64,000 nucleotides of DNA, from contig CM042566.1 of assembly GCA_023630585.1 (NCBI GenBank), positions 15,452,254 to 15,516,253 on the forward strand, read 5' to 3'. The translations under genes and the position numbers were made by a program. This DNA comes from Cranoglanis bouderius. Its lineage: Eukaryota; Chordata; Actinopteri; Siluriformes; Cranoglanididae. Positions 24,129 to 36,138 of the stretch are shown here, piece by piece (within the stretch, counting starts at the first letter, position 1; each line of letters starts with the position of its first letter). The notes beneath the pieces are model-generated. The model was given only the letters and a program-made list of their open reading frames with translations, ran no database searches and was not told where the DNA came from.

Positions 24129-25528
24129 CAGGTGCATCTCAATAAATTAGAATGTCGTGGAAAAGTTCGTTTATTTCAGTAATTCAACTCAAATTGTGAA
24201 ACTCGTGTATTAAATAAATTCAATGCCACAGACTGAAGTAGTTTAAGTCTTTGTTTATTTTAATTGTGATAATTTTGGCTCACATTTAACAAAAACCCAC
24301 CAATTCACTATCTCAACAAATTAGAATATGGTGACATGCCAATCAGCTAATCAACTCAAAACACCTGCAAAGGTTTCCTGAGCCTTCAAAATGGTCTCTC
24401 AGTTTGGTTCACTAGGTAAGCTACAAACATTCATTGCCAAAGAAGCTGGCTGTTCACAGAGTGCTGTATCCAAGCATGTTAACAGAAAGTTGAGTGGAAG
24501 GAAAAAGTGTGGAAGAAAAAGATGCACAACCAACCGAGAGAACCGCAGCCTTATGAGGATTGTCAAGCAAAATCGATTCAAGAATTTGAGTGAACTTCAC
24601 AAGGAATGGACTGAGGCTGGGGTCAAGGCATCAAGAGCCACCACACACAGACGTGCCAAGGAATTTGGCTACAGTTGTCGTATTCCTCTTGTTAAGCCAC
24701 TCCTGAACCACAGACAACGTCAGAGACATCTTACCTGGGCTAAGGAGAAGAAGAACTGGACTGTTGACCAGTGGTCCAAAGTCCTCTTTTCAGATGAGAG
24801 CAAGTTTTGTATTTCATTTGGAAACCAAGGTCCTAGAGTCTGGAGGAAGGGTGGAGAAGCTCATAGCCCAAGTTGCTTGAAGTCCAGTGTTCAGTTTCCA
24901 CAGTCTGTGATGATTTGGGGTGCAATGTCATCTGCTGGTGTTGGTCCATTGTGTTTTTTGAAAACCAAAGTCACTGCACCGGTTTACCAAGAAATTTTGG
25001 AGCACTTCATGCTTCCTTCTGCTGACCAGCTTTTTGAAGATGCTGATTTCATTTTCCAGCAGGATTTGGCACCTGCCCACACTGCCAAAAGCACCAAAAG
25101 TTGGTTAAATGACCATGGTGTTGGTGTGCTTGACTGGCCAGCAAACTCACCAGACCTGAACCCCATAGAGAATCTATGGGGTATTGTCAAGAGGAAAATG
25201 AGAAACAAGAGACCAAAAAATGCAGATGAGCTGAAGACCACTGTCAAAGAAACCTGGGCTTCCATACCACCTCAGCAGTGCCACAAACTGATCACCTCCA
25301 TGCCACGCCGAATTGAGGCAGCAATTAAAGCAAAAGGAGCCCCTACCAAGTATTGAGTACATGTACAGTAAATGAACATACTTTCCAGAAGGCCAACAAT
25401 TCACTAAAAATGTTTTTTTTATTGGTCTTATGAAGTATTCTAATTTGTTGAGATAGTGAATTGGTGGGTTTTTGTTAAATGTGAGCCAAAATCATCACAA
25501 TTAAAAGAACCAAAGACTTAAACTACTG
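24129..25528 (+). mobile_element. Tc1-like transposon, family D, plus-strand member of a tail-to-tail pair
   Basis: The left terminal repeat starts caggtgcatctcaataaatt after TA (24127-24128). The element carries an open transposase (24391-25356) and an inner repeat (tttgttgagatagtgaattg) on both sides of it. The right terminal part found in the sister copy at 56640-58137 is missing: the sequence stops at about 25528 and joins an inverted second copy. Confidence 0.92.
24391..25356 (+). CDS. Apparently intact Tc1-type DD34E transposase
   Basis: This 321-codon open frame has no internal stop. The predicted enzyme would bind the terminal repeats in the nucleus and cut and paste the element into TA sites. 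Residues 1-110 form the DNA-binding part (CSQSAVSKHVNRKLSG, then a basic stretch KKCGRKRCTTNRENR and a second helix-turn-helix SRATTHRRAKEFG). The catalytic core has VLFSDESKF (first Asp), IFQQDLAPAHTAKS (second Asp) and SPDLNPIENLWG (Glu), with 34 residues between the last two, as in Tc1 elements. It ends PRRIEAAIKAKGAPTKY, the usual Tc1 C-terminus. The length is slightly below the usual 340. The start chosen is the first Met; the N-terminus before FGSLGK could be shortened. Comparison with 57098-57857 shows the sister copy is broken. Whether it is expressed cannot be read here. Confidence 0.9.
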   Translation: MVSQFGSLGKLQTFIAKEAGCSQSAVSKHVNRKLSGRKKCGRKRCTTNRENRSLMRIVKQNRFKNLSELHKEWTEAGVKASRATTHRRAKEFGYSCRIPLVKPLLNHRQRQRHLTWAKEKKNWTVDQWSKVLFSDESKFCISFGNQGPRVWRKGGEAHSPSCLKSSVQFPQSVMIWGAMSSAGVGPLCFLKTKVTAPVYQEILEHFMLPSADQLFEDADFIFQQDLAPAHTAKSTKSWLNDHGVGVLDWPANSPDLNPIENLWGIVKRKMRNKRPKNADELKTTVKETWASIPPQQCHKLITSMPRRIEAAIKAKGAPTKY

Positions 25529-26204
25529 AATGAAATACAAAACTTGCTCTCATCTGAAAAGAGGACTTTGGACCACTGGGCAACAGTCCAGTTCTTCTTC
25601 TCCTTAGCCCAGGTAAGACGCCTCTGACGTTGTCTGTGGTTCAAGAGTGGCTTAACAAGAGGAATACGGCAACTGTAGCCAAATTCCTTGACACGTTTGT
25701 GTGTGGTGGCTCTTGATACCTTGACCCCAACCTCAGTCCATTCCTTGTGAAGTTCACTCAAATTCTTGAATCGATTTTGCTTGACAATCCTCATAAGGCT
25801 GCGGTTCTCTCGGCTGGTTGTGCGTCTTTTTCTTCCACACAACTTTCTGTTAACATACTTGGATACAGCACTCTGTGAACAGCCAGCTTCTCTGGCAATG
25901 AATGTTTGTGGCTTACCTAGTGAACCAAACTGAGAGACCATTTTGAAGGCTCAGGAAACCTTTGCAGGTGTTTTGAGTTGATTAGCTGATTGGCATGTCA
26001 CCATATTCTAATTTGTTGAGATAGTGAATTGGTGGGTTTTTGTTAAATGTGAGCCAAAATTATCACAATTAAAAGAACCAAAGACTTAAACTACTTCAGT
26101 CTGTGTGCATTGAATTTATTTAATACACGAGTTTCACAATTTGAGTTGAATTACTGAAATAAATGAACTTTTCCACGACATTCTAATTTATTGAGATGCA
26201 CCTG
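25529..26204 (-). mobile_element. Tc1-like family D, inverted 5' half
   Basis: This is a minus-strand partial copy, from the terminal repeat (ending gagatgcacctg at 26204, before TA) through the transposase start to FSDESKFCISF (25501-25941). There it meets the tail of the plus-strand copy. It keeps the DNA-binding half and the first catalytic Asp only. It differs from the plus-strand copy at several positions (for example KVSRATTHKRVKE), so it is not an exact assembly copy. Confidence 0.9.
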
Positions 26205-26789
26205 TATTGTCACCAAATACGGTAGTTATGTTCCACACCACCTACTCAGCCAACTGAAATGACATGTATGCACCTGAAGGGGGTGCTATAATAAATTAAT
26301 TTACCTTTTGACGTATATCTTTTCAACTGTATGGACTAGGGTAAAACTTTTTTATATCAGCAGAATTCCTGAGTTCTCCTGCATCCGTTTGCCATATGTT
26401 TTAATTACTTTTGGCTGGTATACTTTCTGCCATCTCTAATTTTCTAAAAACTTTCTTTTTCAAACTATCATCTGATCAACATACAATATGAAATCTTGGA
26501 AGCAGTTATTTTTCTAATTAATATATTTGGAGCAGAAATATAGCTTACCAAAAACTGCATACTCAGAAAAATTGCTGAGAAAATTATCAGGAACCGAAAT
26601 TCCGATCGGGCTGAAATTTGCTTTGCTGAATTAATGTCTTAATCTGTAACTGGATTTTTAATCTCCACTAAATGACTTCAAAAACATGGCCACCTTCAGC
26701 CAATCGCCTTTCAGCATATCACAAAACATCATGAAGTATGTTCATGTATGGTCTCTATATCATTCTGATGTACATTGGCATCATATGTA
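26205..26789. other. Repeat remnant, no gene
   Basis: A tract of AT-rich sequence with distant likeness to the tail of the GGGGTTCAAGCAC repeat (actgtatggactaggg, catctaattttctaaaaac). No supported frame. Confidence 0.4.
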
Positions 26790-27879
26790 CAGTCATATGA
26801 AAAAATAAGTACACCCTATGGAAATTGTTTTTTTGTTTGTTTTTCAACATATTTGGACAAGCAAACATTTGATCATCTTTGAAACAGTGCCTATTAATGA
26901 ACGCGATATACTTCAACAAAACCACAAGAAAATTAGCTTTTTCAATCATTTATTTAACAGAAATATCAATAGATGTGATATTCTTCTGTAGAAAAAGTAA
27001 ATACACCCTTGGCCTCAGAAACTAGTATTGCCTCCTTAAGCAGAAATAACTTGTAGGTGTTTTGCATAGTTGTCCACCAGGCTTGCTGAAATTTTTGACC
27101 ACTCTTTCATGCAATATTCATTCAGTTGCAAGATGTTTGATGGTTTTCTTGCATGTACTGCCTGCTTCAAATCTCCCCACAAAATTTAAATGGGATTCAA
27201 ATCCGGGCTTTCACTAGGCCATTCCATAACCCTCCATTTCTTCTTTTTGAGCCATTCCTTGGTGGATTTGATAGTGTGCTTAGGATCATTATCCTGTTGA
27301 AAGGTCCACTTTTGGTTCAACTTCAACTTTCGGACAGATGGTCTCACATTATCTTCAAGCACTATTTGATCAATTAATGCAAGCTGTCCAGTCCCTGAGG
27401 CAGTGAAGCAACCCCAAACCATAACATTTCCACCATTGTGCTTCACAACTTTTTTTCTGAAGGCCTTACAGAACTCTTTAGATCTCGGCATGATCAATAC
27501 CATATCAATACCTCAATACCAAAGGAAACACCAGACACTAGATACTAGACACTAGGGGTATAAATAAGACAGGTTCTACCTGCACTCCCTAAGCAGGGTC
27601 TAATCACTGGCACCAAATCTTGAACACCTGATTCTAATTTTATGGATTTGAAGGTGTGATAAATGTAGGGGTGTACTTACTTTTTTATGTGACTAATCTG
27701 TTTTTTGTTCATTTAAATTGTGAAAATTACTACAAAATGTCAATTTTATGTGTTATTTGATAGAGTGTATCAACTTTAATAGGCACTGTTTCAAAGAGGA
27801 TCAAATGTATGCTTGTCCAAATATATTTCTTTTAAAAGCCAACAATTTCCATGGGGTGTATTTATTTTTGTAGTATTTG
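26790..27879 (-). mobile_element. Tc1-like transposon, family F, internally deleted
   Basis: The left end cagtcatatgaaaaaataag follows TA; the right end is degenerate (gggtgtatttatttttgtag). The minus-strand frame 27186-27503 starts MPRSKEF, the normal Tc1 N-terminus, but after a few residues runs directly into VMVWGCFTASGTGQ, so the DNA-binding domain and first catalytic Asp are deleted. FQQDNDPKHTIKSTKEWL (second Asp) is present. In SPDLNPI the next codon, normally the catalytic Glu, is TAA. It is clearly dead. Confidence 0.88.
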
Positions 27880-28681
27880 TGTTGTGTTAATATACATATG
27901 TAGCATATGTATATTATATGTGTATGGAAAGCATATTACCAAGGATATTGGCAAGGACTGGTCACTAGAGGCCACTGGACGGTGGAGATATGGTGAGGTA
28001 GGCTACAGGGAATATTCAGGGAATATTTTTGACAAAGTAGCACCCAGGCTTGAATCCATTTAATTTAATTATGAGCTTTGATGTGCAAATTTGAAATGCT
28101 GAGTAACTTCATATGGTCATGAACTCTACTTTCTCTGTCAGTTTGATAATCACACTTTGTTGACTTCCTATTGATAAAGAAATTATTTAAAACTCATCAA
28201 GAACAAGCTCACATGCTCCATGTCATCGGCACTAAACTTCGCTCCTCACATGCACATAACTTTGGATAGGATTATATCATGTGCAAATGAATGGAGAATG
28301 TTTACAGACTGGCCAGTTTAGCATTAATAGAAACAGTTTGTTAGGAATCTACAAATGTAATGAGTTTGGTTCTTTCTGTCCACCACACCCCAAATACAAG
28401 CAGAAAACTCTAATTTATACTCGCTCCAAGTTACAGCTAGGGCCAATTTACCAGCATGTTTTGGGAGGTGGGAGAGTCACTAGATAGTAGCATATAGCCC
28501 AAGACAAACATGATGAGTCAAGTGTGATAGCCTCTCAACCAAAATCTATGTTCACGAGTCATTGATGTCTGCAGGGCTGAAGAACTTTGTGTAACACCAG
28601 TATGTTGACCACCACTATTATATGTGGTTATTGTAAACTCATTAACATTGAATGAGTTTATATTATTATATTATTATAATA
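27880..28681. other. Spacer, nothing recognised
   Basis: About 800 bases of AT-rich, apparently single-copy sequence. No frame or RNA gene is supported. Confidence 0.45.
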
Positions 28682-29169
28682 CACTATGACCAATTGCACC
28701 CATTTGTGCTTGTTGAACATCCCATTATAGATTTAGTCCACTGTACTGTTATAATAACCTCCACTCTTCTGGGAAGGCTTTCCACTAGATTTTGGAATGT
28801 GGCTGTGAGAAATTCTGCCCAATCAGCCAGAAGAGCTTTAGTGAGGTCAGGCACTGTTGTCAGACAAGAAGGCCTGGCACACAGTCAGAGTTCCAAATCA
28901 TCCCAAATGTGTTCAGTGGGGTTGAGGTCAAGGCTCTGTGCAGGCCATTTGAGCTTTTCCACACCAACCTTGGCAAACCATGTCTTTATGGATCTTGTTG
29001 GACCCTTTTTGGACTCGGCCCCTAAGATCCAGTAAAGGGGAATTCTTAATTCTACAGCATACAAAAGCATTTTAGGAAATTGCGTGCTTCAAACATTGTG
29101 GCAACAGTTTAGGGAAGGCCACATATGGGTGTGATAGTCAGTTGTCCAGATACATTTGGCCATATATTG
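28682..29169 (-). mobile_element. Short Tc1-like deletion derivative, family G
   Basis: The right end catttggccatatattg stands before TA (29170-29171) and the left end cactatgaccaattg follows TA. The minus-strand remnant AKVGVEKLKWPAQS then LDLNPTEHIWDDLE (28885-29070) keeps the C-terminal catalytic Glu region only. At about 490 bp it is a typical non-autonomous derivative. Confidence 0.82.
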
Positions 29170-29258
29170 TAGTTTAAATCCAGGATTATTGCATTAAGTA
29201 TGGCTCACATTATATGCTTACAACTTTTCATTTCCAAAAAGGATATTATTAAAGGACA

Positions 29259-30712
29259 TACAAAAATGCTGTAAAGTAAGAATGCTTTCAGAAATAGACA
29301 TGTTAATAGTTTATATTTATCAATTAACAAAATGCAAAGTGAGTGAACAGAAGAAAAATCTACATCAAATGAATATTTGGTGTGACCACCCTTTGCCTTC
29401 AAAACAGCATCAATTCATCAGTTCTTCTAGGTACACTTGCACACAGTTTTTGAAGGAACTCGGCAGGTAGGTCGGCCCAAACATCTTGGATAACTAACCA
29501 CAGTTCTTCTGTGGAGTTAGGCAGCCTCAATTGCTTCTCTCTCTTCATGTAATCCCAGACAGACTCGATGATGTTGAGATCAGGGCTCTGTGGGGGCCAT
29601 ACCATCACTTCCAGGACTCCTTGTTCTTCTTTACACTGAATATAGTTTTTAATGACTTTCACTGTATGTTTGGGGTTGTTGTCATGCTGCAGAATAAAAT
29701 TGGGGCCAATCAGATGCCTCCCTGATGGTATTGCATGATGGATAAGTATCTACCTGTACTTCTCAGCATTGAGGAGACCATTAATGCTGACCAGATCCCC
29801 AACTCCAGCCTCAAACCTGCAAGGAACCTCCAACATGCTTCACTGTTGCCTGCAGACACTCATTCGTGTACCGATCTCCAGCCCTTCGGCAAACAAACTG
29901 CCTTCTGCTACAGCCAAATATGTCAAATTTTGACTCATCAGTCCAGAGCACCTGCTGCAATTTTTCTGCACCCCAGTTCTTTTGTTTTCGTGCATAGTTG
30001 AGTCGCTTGGCCTTGTTTCCATGTCAGAGGTATGGCTTTTTGGCCGCAAGGCTTCCATGAAGGCCACTTCTGACCAGACTTCTCCGGACAGTAGATGAGT
30101 GTACCAGGGTCCCACTGGTTTCTGCCAGGTCTGAGCTGATAGCACTGCTGGACATCTTCCGGTTGCGAAGGGAAGTAAGCCTGATGTGTCTTTCATCTGC
30201 TGTTTCCTTGGTCGACCACTGCGTCTACGGTACTCAACTTTGCCCGTTACTTTGTGCTTCTTCAAAAGAGCTTGGACAGCACATCTGGAAACCCCTGTCT
30301 GCCTTGAAATTTCTGCCTGGGAGAGACCTTGCTGATGCAGTATAACTACCTTCTGTGTTGTTGCTGCGCTCAGTCTTGCCATGGTGTTTAACTTTTGACA
30401 GTAAACTGTCTTCAGCAACCTCACCTTGTTAGCTGAGTTTGGCTGTTCCTCACCCAGTTTTATTCCTCCTACACAGCTGTTTCTGTTTCAGTTAATGATT
30501 GTGTTTCAACCTACATATTGAATTGATGATCATTAGCACCTGTTATAATTGTTTAATCAATATAATTATTGTACACCTGACTATATGCCTACAAAATTCC
30601 TGACTGTGTGCAAGTGTACCTAGAAGAATTGATGCTGTTTTGAAGGTATACTATAGGCATTCTTACTTTACAGCATTTCTTCACACCTGCATAAAACTTT
30701 TGCACAGTACTG
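29259..30712 (-). mobile_element. Tc1-like transposon, family H, frameshifted
   Basis: The right end aaaacttttgcacagtactg precedes TA (30713-30714). The left terminal repeat has lost its outermost bases. Minus strand: MARLSAATTQKVVILHQQ and a helix-turn-helix ISRQTGVSRCAVQALLKKHK (from about 30381), a basic GRPRK block, then a frameshift. VWPPQSPDLNIIESVWDYMK with the Glu region lies at 29399-29662, ending LCASVPRRTDEL. It shares its terminal repeat with the miniature element at 15890-16269. Confidence 0.88.
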
Positions 30713-32242
30713 TATAATACAGTGGCAAGGCAGGTAGTAAACTGTATGATTAGGGAACTGATTGTTTCTAAAAAGGAGCACCACTATATCTGCATTAATA
30801 GATTTCCGTATCATATTACACCCTAATACTGGAAGCCACACCTTTCTGTCGGAAGAAGTCTGATTATTATTATTTTAGTGGTTTTTGGTGTGGGCTTTGT
30901 GTGGCAAGTTGGAGTATCTCATTTGAGTTGTTTGCAATACCTGCAACACTGTAGCCAACAATAATATTATTCAATGTTTGAGCAAAAAATAATGGCTTTA
31001 ATTGGTTAAAAAAAATGCTGTTTCTTATTCATTAAAAAAATTGTCTCATTAGCTCCTAAATCCATAGATTTCAACACCTAATTTGTCCACTGAGAAAGAG
31101 GAGCTCTTTCAACTGCAATTAAGACAGAGATTCTGTCTACAAAAATGATACACCATCATCACCATCTGCACAGAAAAATGTCTTTTTAAATGGATAACCA
31201 CATCCCCAAAATTTCTCCCCCATCTTCTTCTTTCCCTCTCTTTTTTGTTTTCCCTTGCATTTCTCTTTTTGTACTTTGCTTTGCTTCTTTTTTCTGTATC
31301 TCCACTCCCTCTCGCTGTCCTTTTCCCCTTCTCTTACTTTCTGTCTTTCCTGCTGCTTTTCATTCCTATTTTCCTTTTCATTGTTTTTTTTCACCCACCC
31401 CTCTTCTCACTGGGACCTCAGTTTCTTCTCTTCCTCTATTCAGTTTTTCTTTATTCTCTTTTCTCAATAGTTGCAGTACTTAAAGGGAAAGGGGAAGGAG
31501 AAGGGGAGAGAAAGAGAGGTTGGTTTCAGTAACAGTACAAAACCTCTTCCTACTTGCAGCTAGACTCGGCTATAGGGACTTTCTCCACTCTGTACAAGCT
31601 TGCCTACATCAACAAATAACACATTTTAGTCACTCTAAGCACCACCATTGCTTGTGTTAAACTGCTTAAATCATGCACTACACACATTGTTTATGAAATT
31701 TAGCTGATGTGACAGCTATGTAACAGAAATGTGTTTTTCTACAGAGTGCCTTGTTCCAGTTTTGGTATGACTCATAATGGTGTATTGCCAAAGCATGTGC
31801 TATAACAGTGTTATAACTTACAGAATTCATGACTGTAGGGAATGTCTAAATGTGTTTGTGCGTACACTTGGGGGGTGGGGGTGAGGTGGGGGGAAGACCT
31901 TTAAGGTCCAATAAGACAACTGAAAAATCCTTAAAGGTTCAAACTTTTCTAAGATTGTATGTTCCATTCCATGGCACTGGTCAGGGCCACTTAGCAGAAC
32001 ATGTTGAGCCAGATACTCAGCACAATAACTCCAAGACTGGCATTGTTTTGTAGGAACTATACTATAGGCTTGGAGATACAAATGCACTGACTCAAGCATG
32101 TAAGCTTGAGAACCAACAGCCATGAAATCAGTGTGCAAGGCCACTCTGTGTATTGCACATATAATGAGCAGCAGTAAAACTAGTAAAAAGTGGCCAGGAC
32201 AGAAAATTATTAAAATGCAGAATTGATAAAGCAACAGATGAA

Positions 32243-32363
<121 letters not shown>

Positions 32364-32626
32364 CTCCATAAGTAAGAAACAGAAAAAAGCCCAGCATGAT
32401 GGAATGGCAGGCTTGAAGGGGAGAGAAAGGTGAAAGACAGATGAAAGTGAAAAGAGATAAAAGCCAGAGTGAGGAGGGTGCAGGATAAAGCAGGAGGAAG
32501 GGAGGCCGAGATGAAAGCAAAATGAGAAAAGATAAGAACAGAGTGAGGGAGACAGAAAGGGAAACGGACGGAGAGATAGTGTATGGTGCAGCAAAAGGGG
32601 TAACCATGGAAACAAGAAGGTATAAA

Positions 32627-32628
<2 letters not shown>

Positions 32629-32666
<38 letters not shown>
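32629..32666. repeat. (GA)n microsatellite
   Basis: Thirty-eight bases of pure GA within a purine-rich tract. Confidence 0.97.
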
Positions 32667-32668
<2 letters not shown>

Positions 32669-34252
32669 AAGGAGTTTTGATTTAAAAGAATGAAACTCAG
32701 AAGAAGACGAAAAAGTAATTCTGGCTGAAATTTGTAAGAGTGAGGGATAAATACAAAGAACAGGAAAGTCACATGGAAGGGGACAGTGTCTCCCTGTAAC
32801 CTATATGGAGACCTACAAATGAGGATTAAAACACAGTCAGGCACTATAGAGACACCTAGTGTTAACAGGCCTCACAGCTTCAGCATAGGCCCTCAGAATG
32901 CAGTTGGCGCGCCACTCATTCTACCAATGTAAACTTGTAGCCTCACACTGAAAATCTTACATGTTAAGTTCTGGCCAAGTGAACCAATATTAGGACTCTA
33001 ATGACTCATTTATATGGCCATGATGAAAGCCAACCTTCACTCTAATACAGGACACTGCACAACACATTACCATTTGTCAAACATTATTTGGAATTATGAA
33101 GCAGGAACAGTGTGCTTTGCTTTCCCATATGACAGCTAGGGGTGTGACCCCATGACCCTGGTGGGGCAAAGAAGCGGTTGTGCCTATTTCAATGAACTTG
33201 GGATTATAGTAGTGTGTGTATGGCTGTTTTATTCACACACAATCAATGTGGCTGAAAATGTGCCTTCATGTTTGCCTTTCCATAGAGAAAATGAGTTCTT
33301 ATTCTATGCTTTTCAATCTCTCATGGCTCTTGTTTCTTTATCTCTTCCTCCTCTCTCCCTCCCCCTTCTGTCTTACTCTTGCACTCTTTCCCTCTCTTTC
33401 CATTTGCTTTATGTTCTCACCCTTCCTCTTGATCTCTCTTTCCTCACTCTCTCTCTCTCCCTCTCCCTCTCCCTATTTCCATTCTCATCTACCCCACCTT
33501 TCTTGTACACATTCTTGTTTTCTTCTCTTCCTTTTTGCTCCATCTTCCTCCTTCTATAGCTCTCTCTTGTGCTACCTCGCCTCTAACTCTTCTTTTTATA
33601 TATTCCTTGGTGAATGCTTTTCTCCTCTCCTCTCTCAACTCCTTTTTCTTTTTCTTTTTTTTATTCTGTCTTTTCCCTTGCTCTTTCCATCCTTCTATCC
33701 TTTCTCAGCATATTATCTTTTCAACATTCTGTGTCTCCATTTTGTTCTCCAATGCCAAATCTCTTATTTTTGCATGTGTTTGTGTATGTGTGAAAATTTG
33801 CATATTTTGCAGTGCAGTTGCTGATTTCTGAGGGGTTGTGCTGAAAATACATAGGTATTGAAATTATCACACTTTCTGATTCTAATTATGATTAAGACAT
33901 CCAGAAAGCCTCTTCAAATAACAGACATGAAGGCGTTCCAAGAGGGGAACAGCTCCTCCTCAGTTCACCCCAGTAAAGATGGGTAGGTCAGCACATGTCC
34001 TTTATAACTGGGTAAGTAAATTAGAGGTAAGTTCAGTACAAATGTACTTTCATCCTGAAGTGTTTGGGCTATGCAGTCTGGGCTTGCATATAGCACTCAG
34101 TGCTATATTTCTCTCTCAGTAACTTTGACATTGGCAACATCCAGCCTGTCTGCCTATCTCTCCTCCATAGCTATATCTTTCTGAACATATTACCTCCTCC
34201 TTTCAGGAGCAGAATCCCAGCATACCTTGTAGAAGTCTAATTCAGTTGCACT

Positions 34253-34769
34253 CACTGGCCACTTTGTTAGAAACACCATAATAATACCCCTCCTCCTTTT
34301 GCTCTTAAATAATCCTCACTTTTTTGTGGCATGGATCAACTGCCCAGTTTCAGTGAGTCTGTGCCCACTGGAGCACAGATTCCTGTGCTGACAGGAGTGG
34401 TACCCAATGTGGTCATCTGCTGTTGTAGCACATCTGCCTCAAAGTTTGATATGTTGTTTATTTTTGCACACCACAGATGTAAATAGTGATCATTTAAGTT
34501 ACTGTAGCCTTCCTCTCAGCTTGAACCAGTCTGGCCATTCTCCTCAGACATCTCTCATCAACAAATCATTTGCAGAACTGCCGGGCACTGGATGTTTCTT
34601 GTTTTTTGCACCATTCTGTGTAAACTCTAGAGACTGTTGTCTGTGAAAATACAAGGGGATTAGCAATTTCTAAAATACACAAACCAGCGGTGTTTGATAT
34701 AAACATTAACTGAAGCTCTTCACCTGTATCCACATGATTTTTTTCTGCTCCTAATAAAGTGGACAAATA
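34253..34769 (-). mobile_element. Deleted Tc1-like relic
   Basis: The ends read ggccactttgttag (left) and aataaagtgg (right), the usual edges of a widespread fish and vertebrate Tc1-type repeat. The minus-strand piece SQTTVSRVYTEWCKK then SARQFCK (34566-34700) is the second helix-turn-helix region. Most of the catalytic domain is gone. Confidence 0.72.
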
Positions 34770-36138
34770 ATTTTATACCAATTTGCAATTAAAAACATGC
34801 AATTTATAGACTACTTGGATGTATATCAGTATTTGTCATACTTTTAATAACTGATTTCACTTTTATGCTAGCCTAGCTTTGCACACACGGCGTGTTGGTT
34901 AACAAACTATTTTCACAAAATTTGCAATCTGATTTTATTGCTCCTGAAATGATTACGACAGTTACTTTACAGGATTTATCACTGTGAACATGACCTAGCA
35001 AATGGCATTATCTGATGTAAGCAGTGTTTCTCTCACCCAAAATATACATACAAATAAATCTCTAATCTTACCTGACAATAAGTGAGTAGACATTTGCAGT
35101 GTGCCTGAAAATATACAAATAAGAATTGTGTGCAGTTTCATGTCTAACGATATTGAGAGTTCAATTTATTCTCCTGTTTTCCTGTGGAAATCAAATAAAT
35201 ATAAAAAGATATGTGACTATAATGATTGTTAGAAAGATAAAAGCTCCAGCCTGAATCATACTGCTGTCAACATACTTGTATATGCCACAATATTAACTGT
35301 CTTTTGGATTTGTTTATTTGGAAAAGTTACAAGGAAAATTTATATTGTAGAAAAGCCCCTTGTAACATGGTTTCAAATGTTTAAAAATCTTTGTGAAACT
35401 AAAAATGTATCATTAAATAAGCGTTTACCATAGGCCGATTAAAATATATCCCTATGATTTAATCATAACTAAAACCTTATTTTCTCTGTGTTCAGAATTG
35501 TGATCTCTGATCACATACTAATTGACACCTGCCCTGTGCACACTTTAATTGTGGTTTGTGTTCACTCTACTAGTTCCTCCTTCCAGCTAGTTTAAAAAGC
35601 TGCACTGATCAGCAGGTCATGGCACTGCAAAATGCAGAAGCAGCACTCATATAACATCTGATTTAACAAAATGGATTTAAATGACCTTTAATGTACTTTT
35701 ATTTAACTGATGTCACATGGTGGCAAGCAGCTTATTAAGCATATAGAATCATGAATTTTGCTGGCCTGGATCAGATCATTTTTCAGTTTATAATATAGTG
35801 AGATTTTATAATACAAACACAAAAAACATTGTCAGAAACTTGTTGTAAAGAAGGGCCAAAACTTTCTCCAAAATAATGTGAGAGTCTGATAAACTCCTAC
35901 AGAAAGGTTGTACATGTTACTGAATTATAGGGTATAAAATATTTTTTTCCCACGTGGTCTCTGAATGTTGGTTTACTTTTTGCAAAAATACAAAAAATAA
36001 AAAATACTACATACTTTTGTTGTCACTTATGTTTTTTTGTTTGTTTATAGAATTTGGTGACTACCACACTATTGTTATTTAGGCCCTGATAAATAAAAAC
36101 AGAATTGAAGGAGATTGTACTTTCTTTTTCCCACGACT
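34770..36138. other. AT-rich spacer, nothing recognised
   Basis: About 1.4 kb without a supported frame, repeat or RNA gene. Near 36110-36141 ttctttttcccacgactgta could be a lone Tc1-type end. Confidence 0.45.

Noticed and set aside
25501..25941. Second transposase gene on the minus strand
   Set aside because: It is only the 5' half of a family D transposase and lacks two of the three catalytic residues, so it is described as a partial element and not as a gene.
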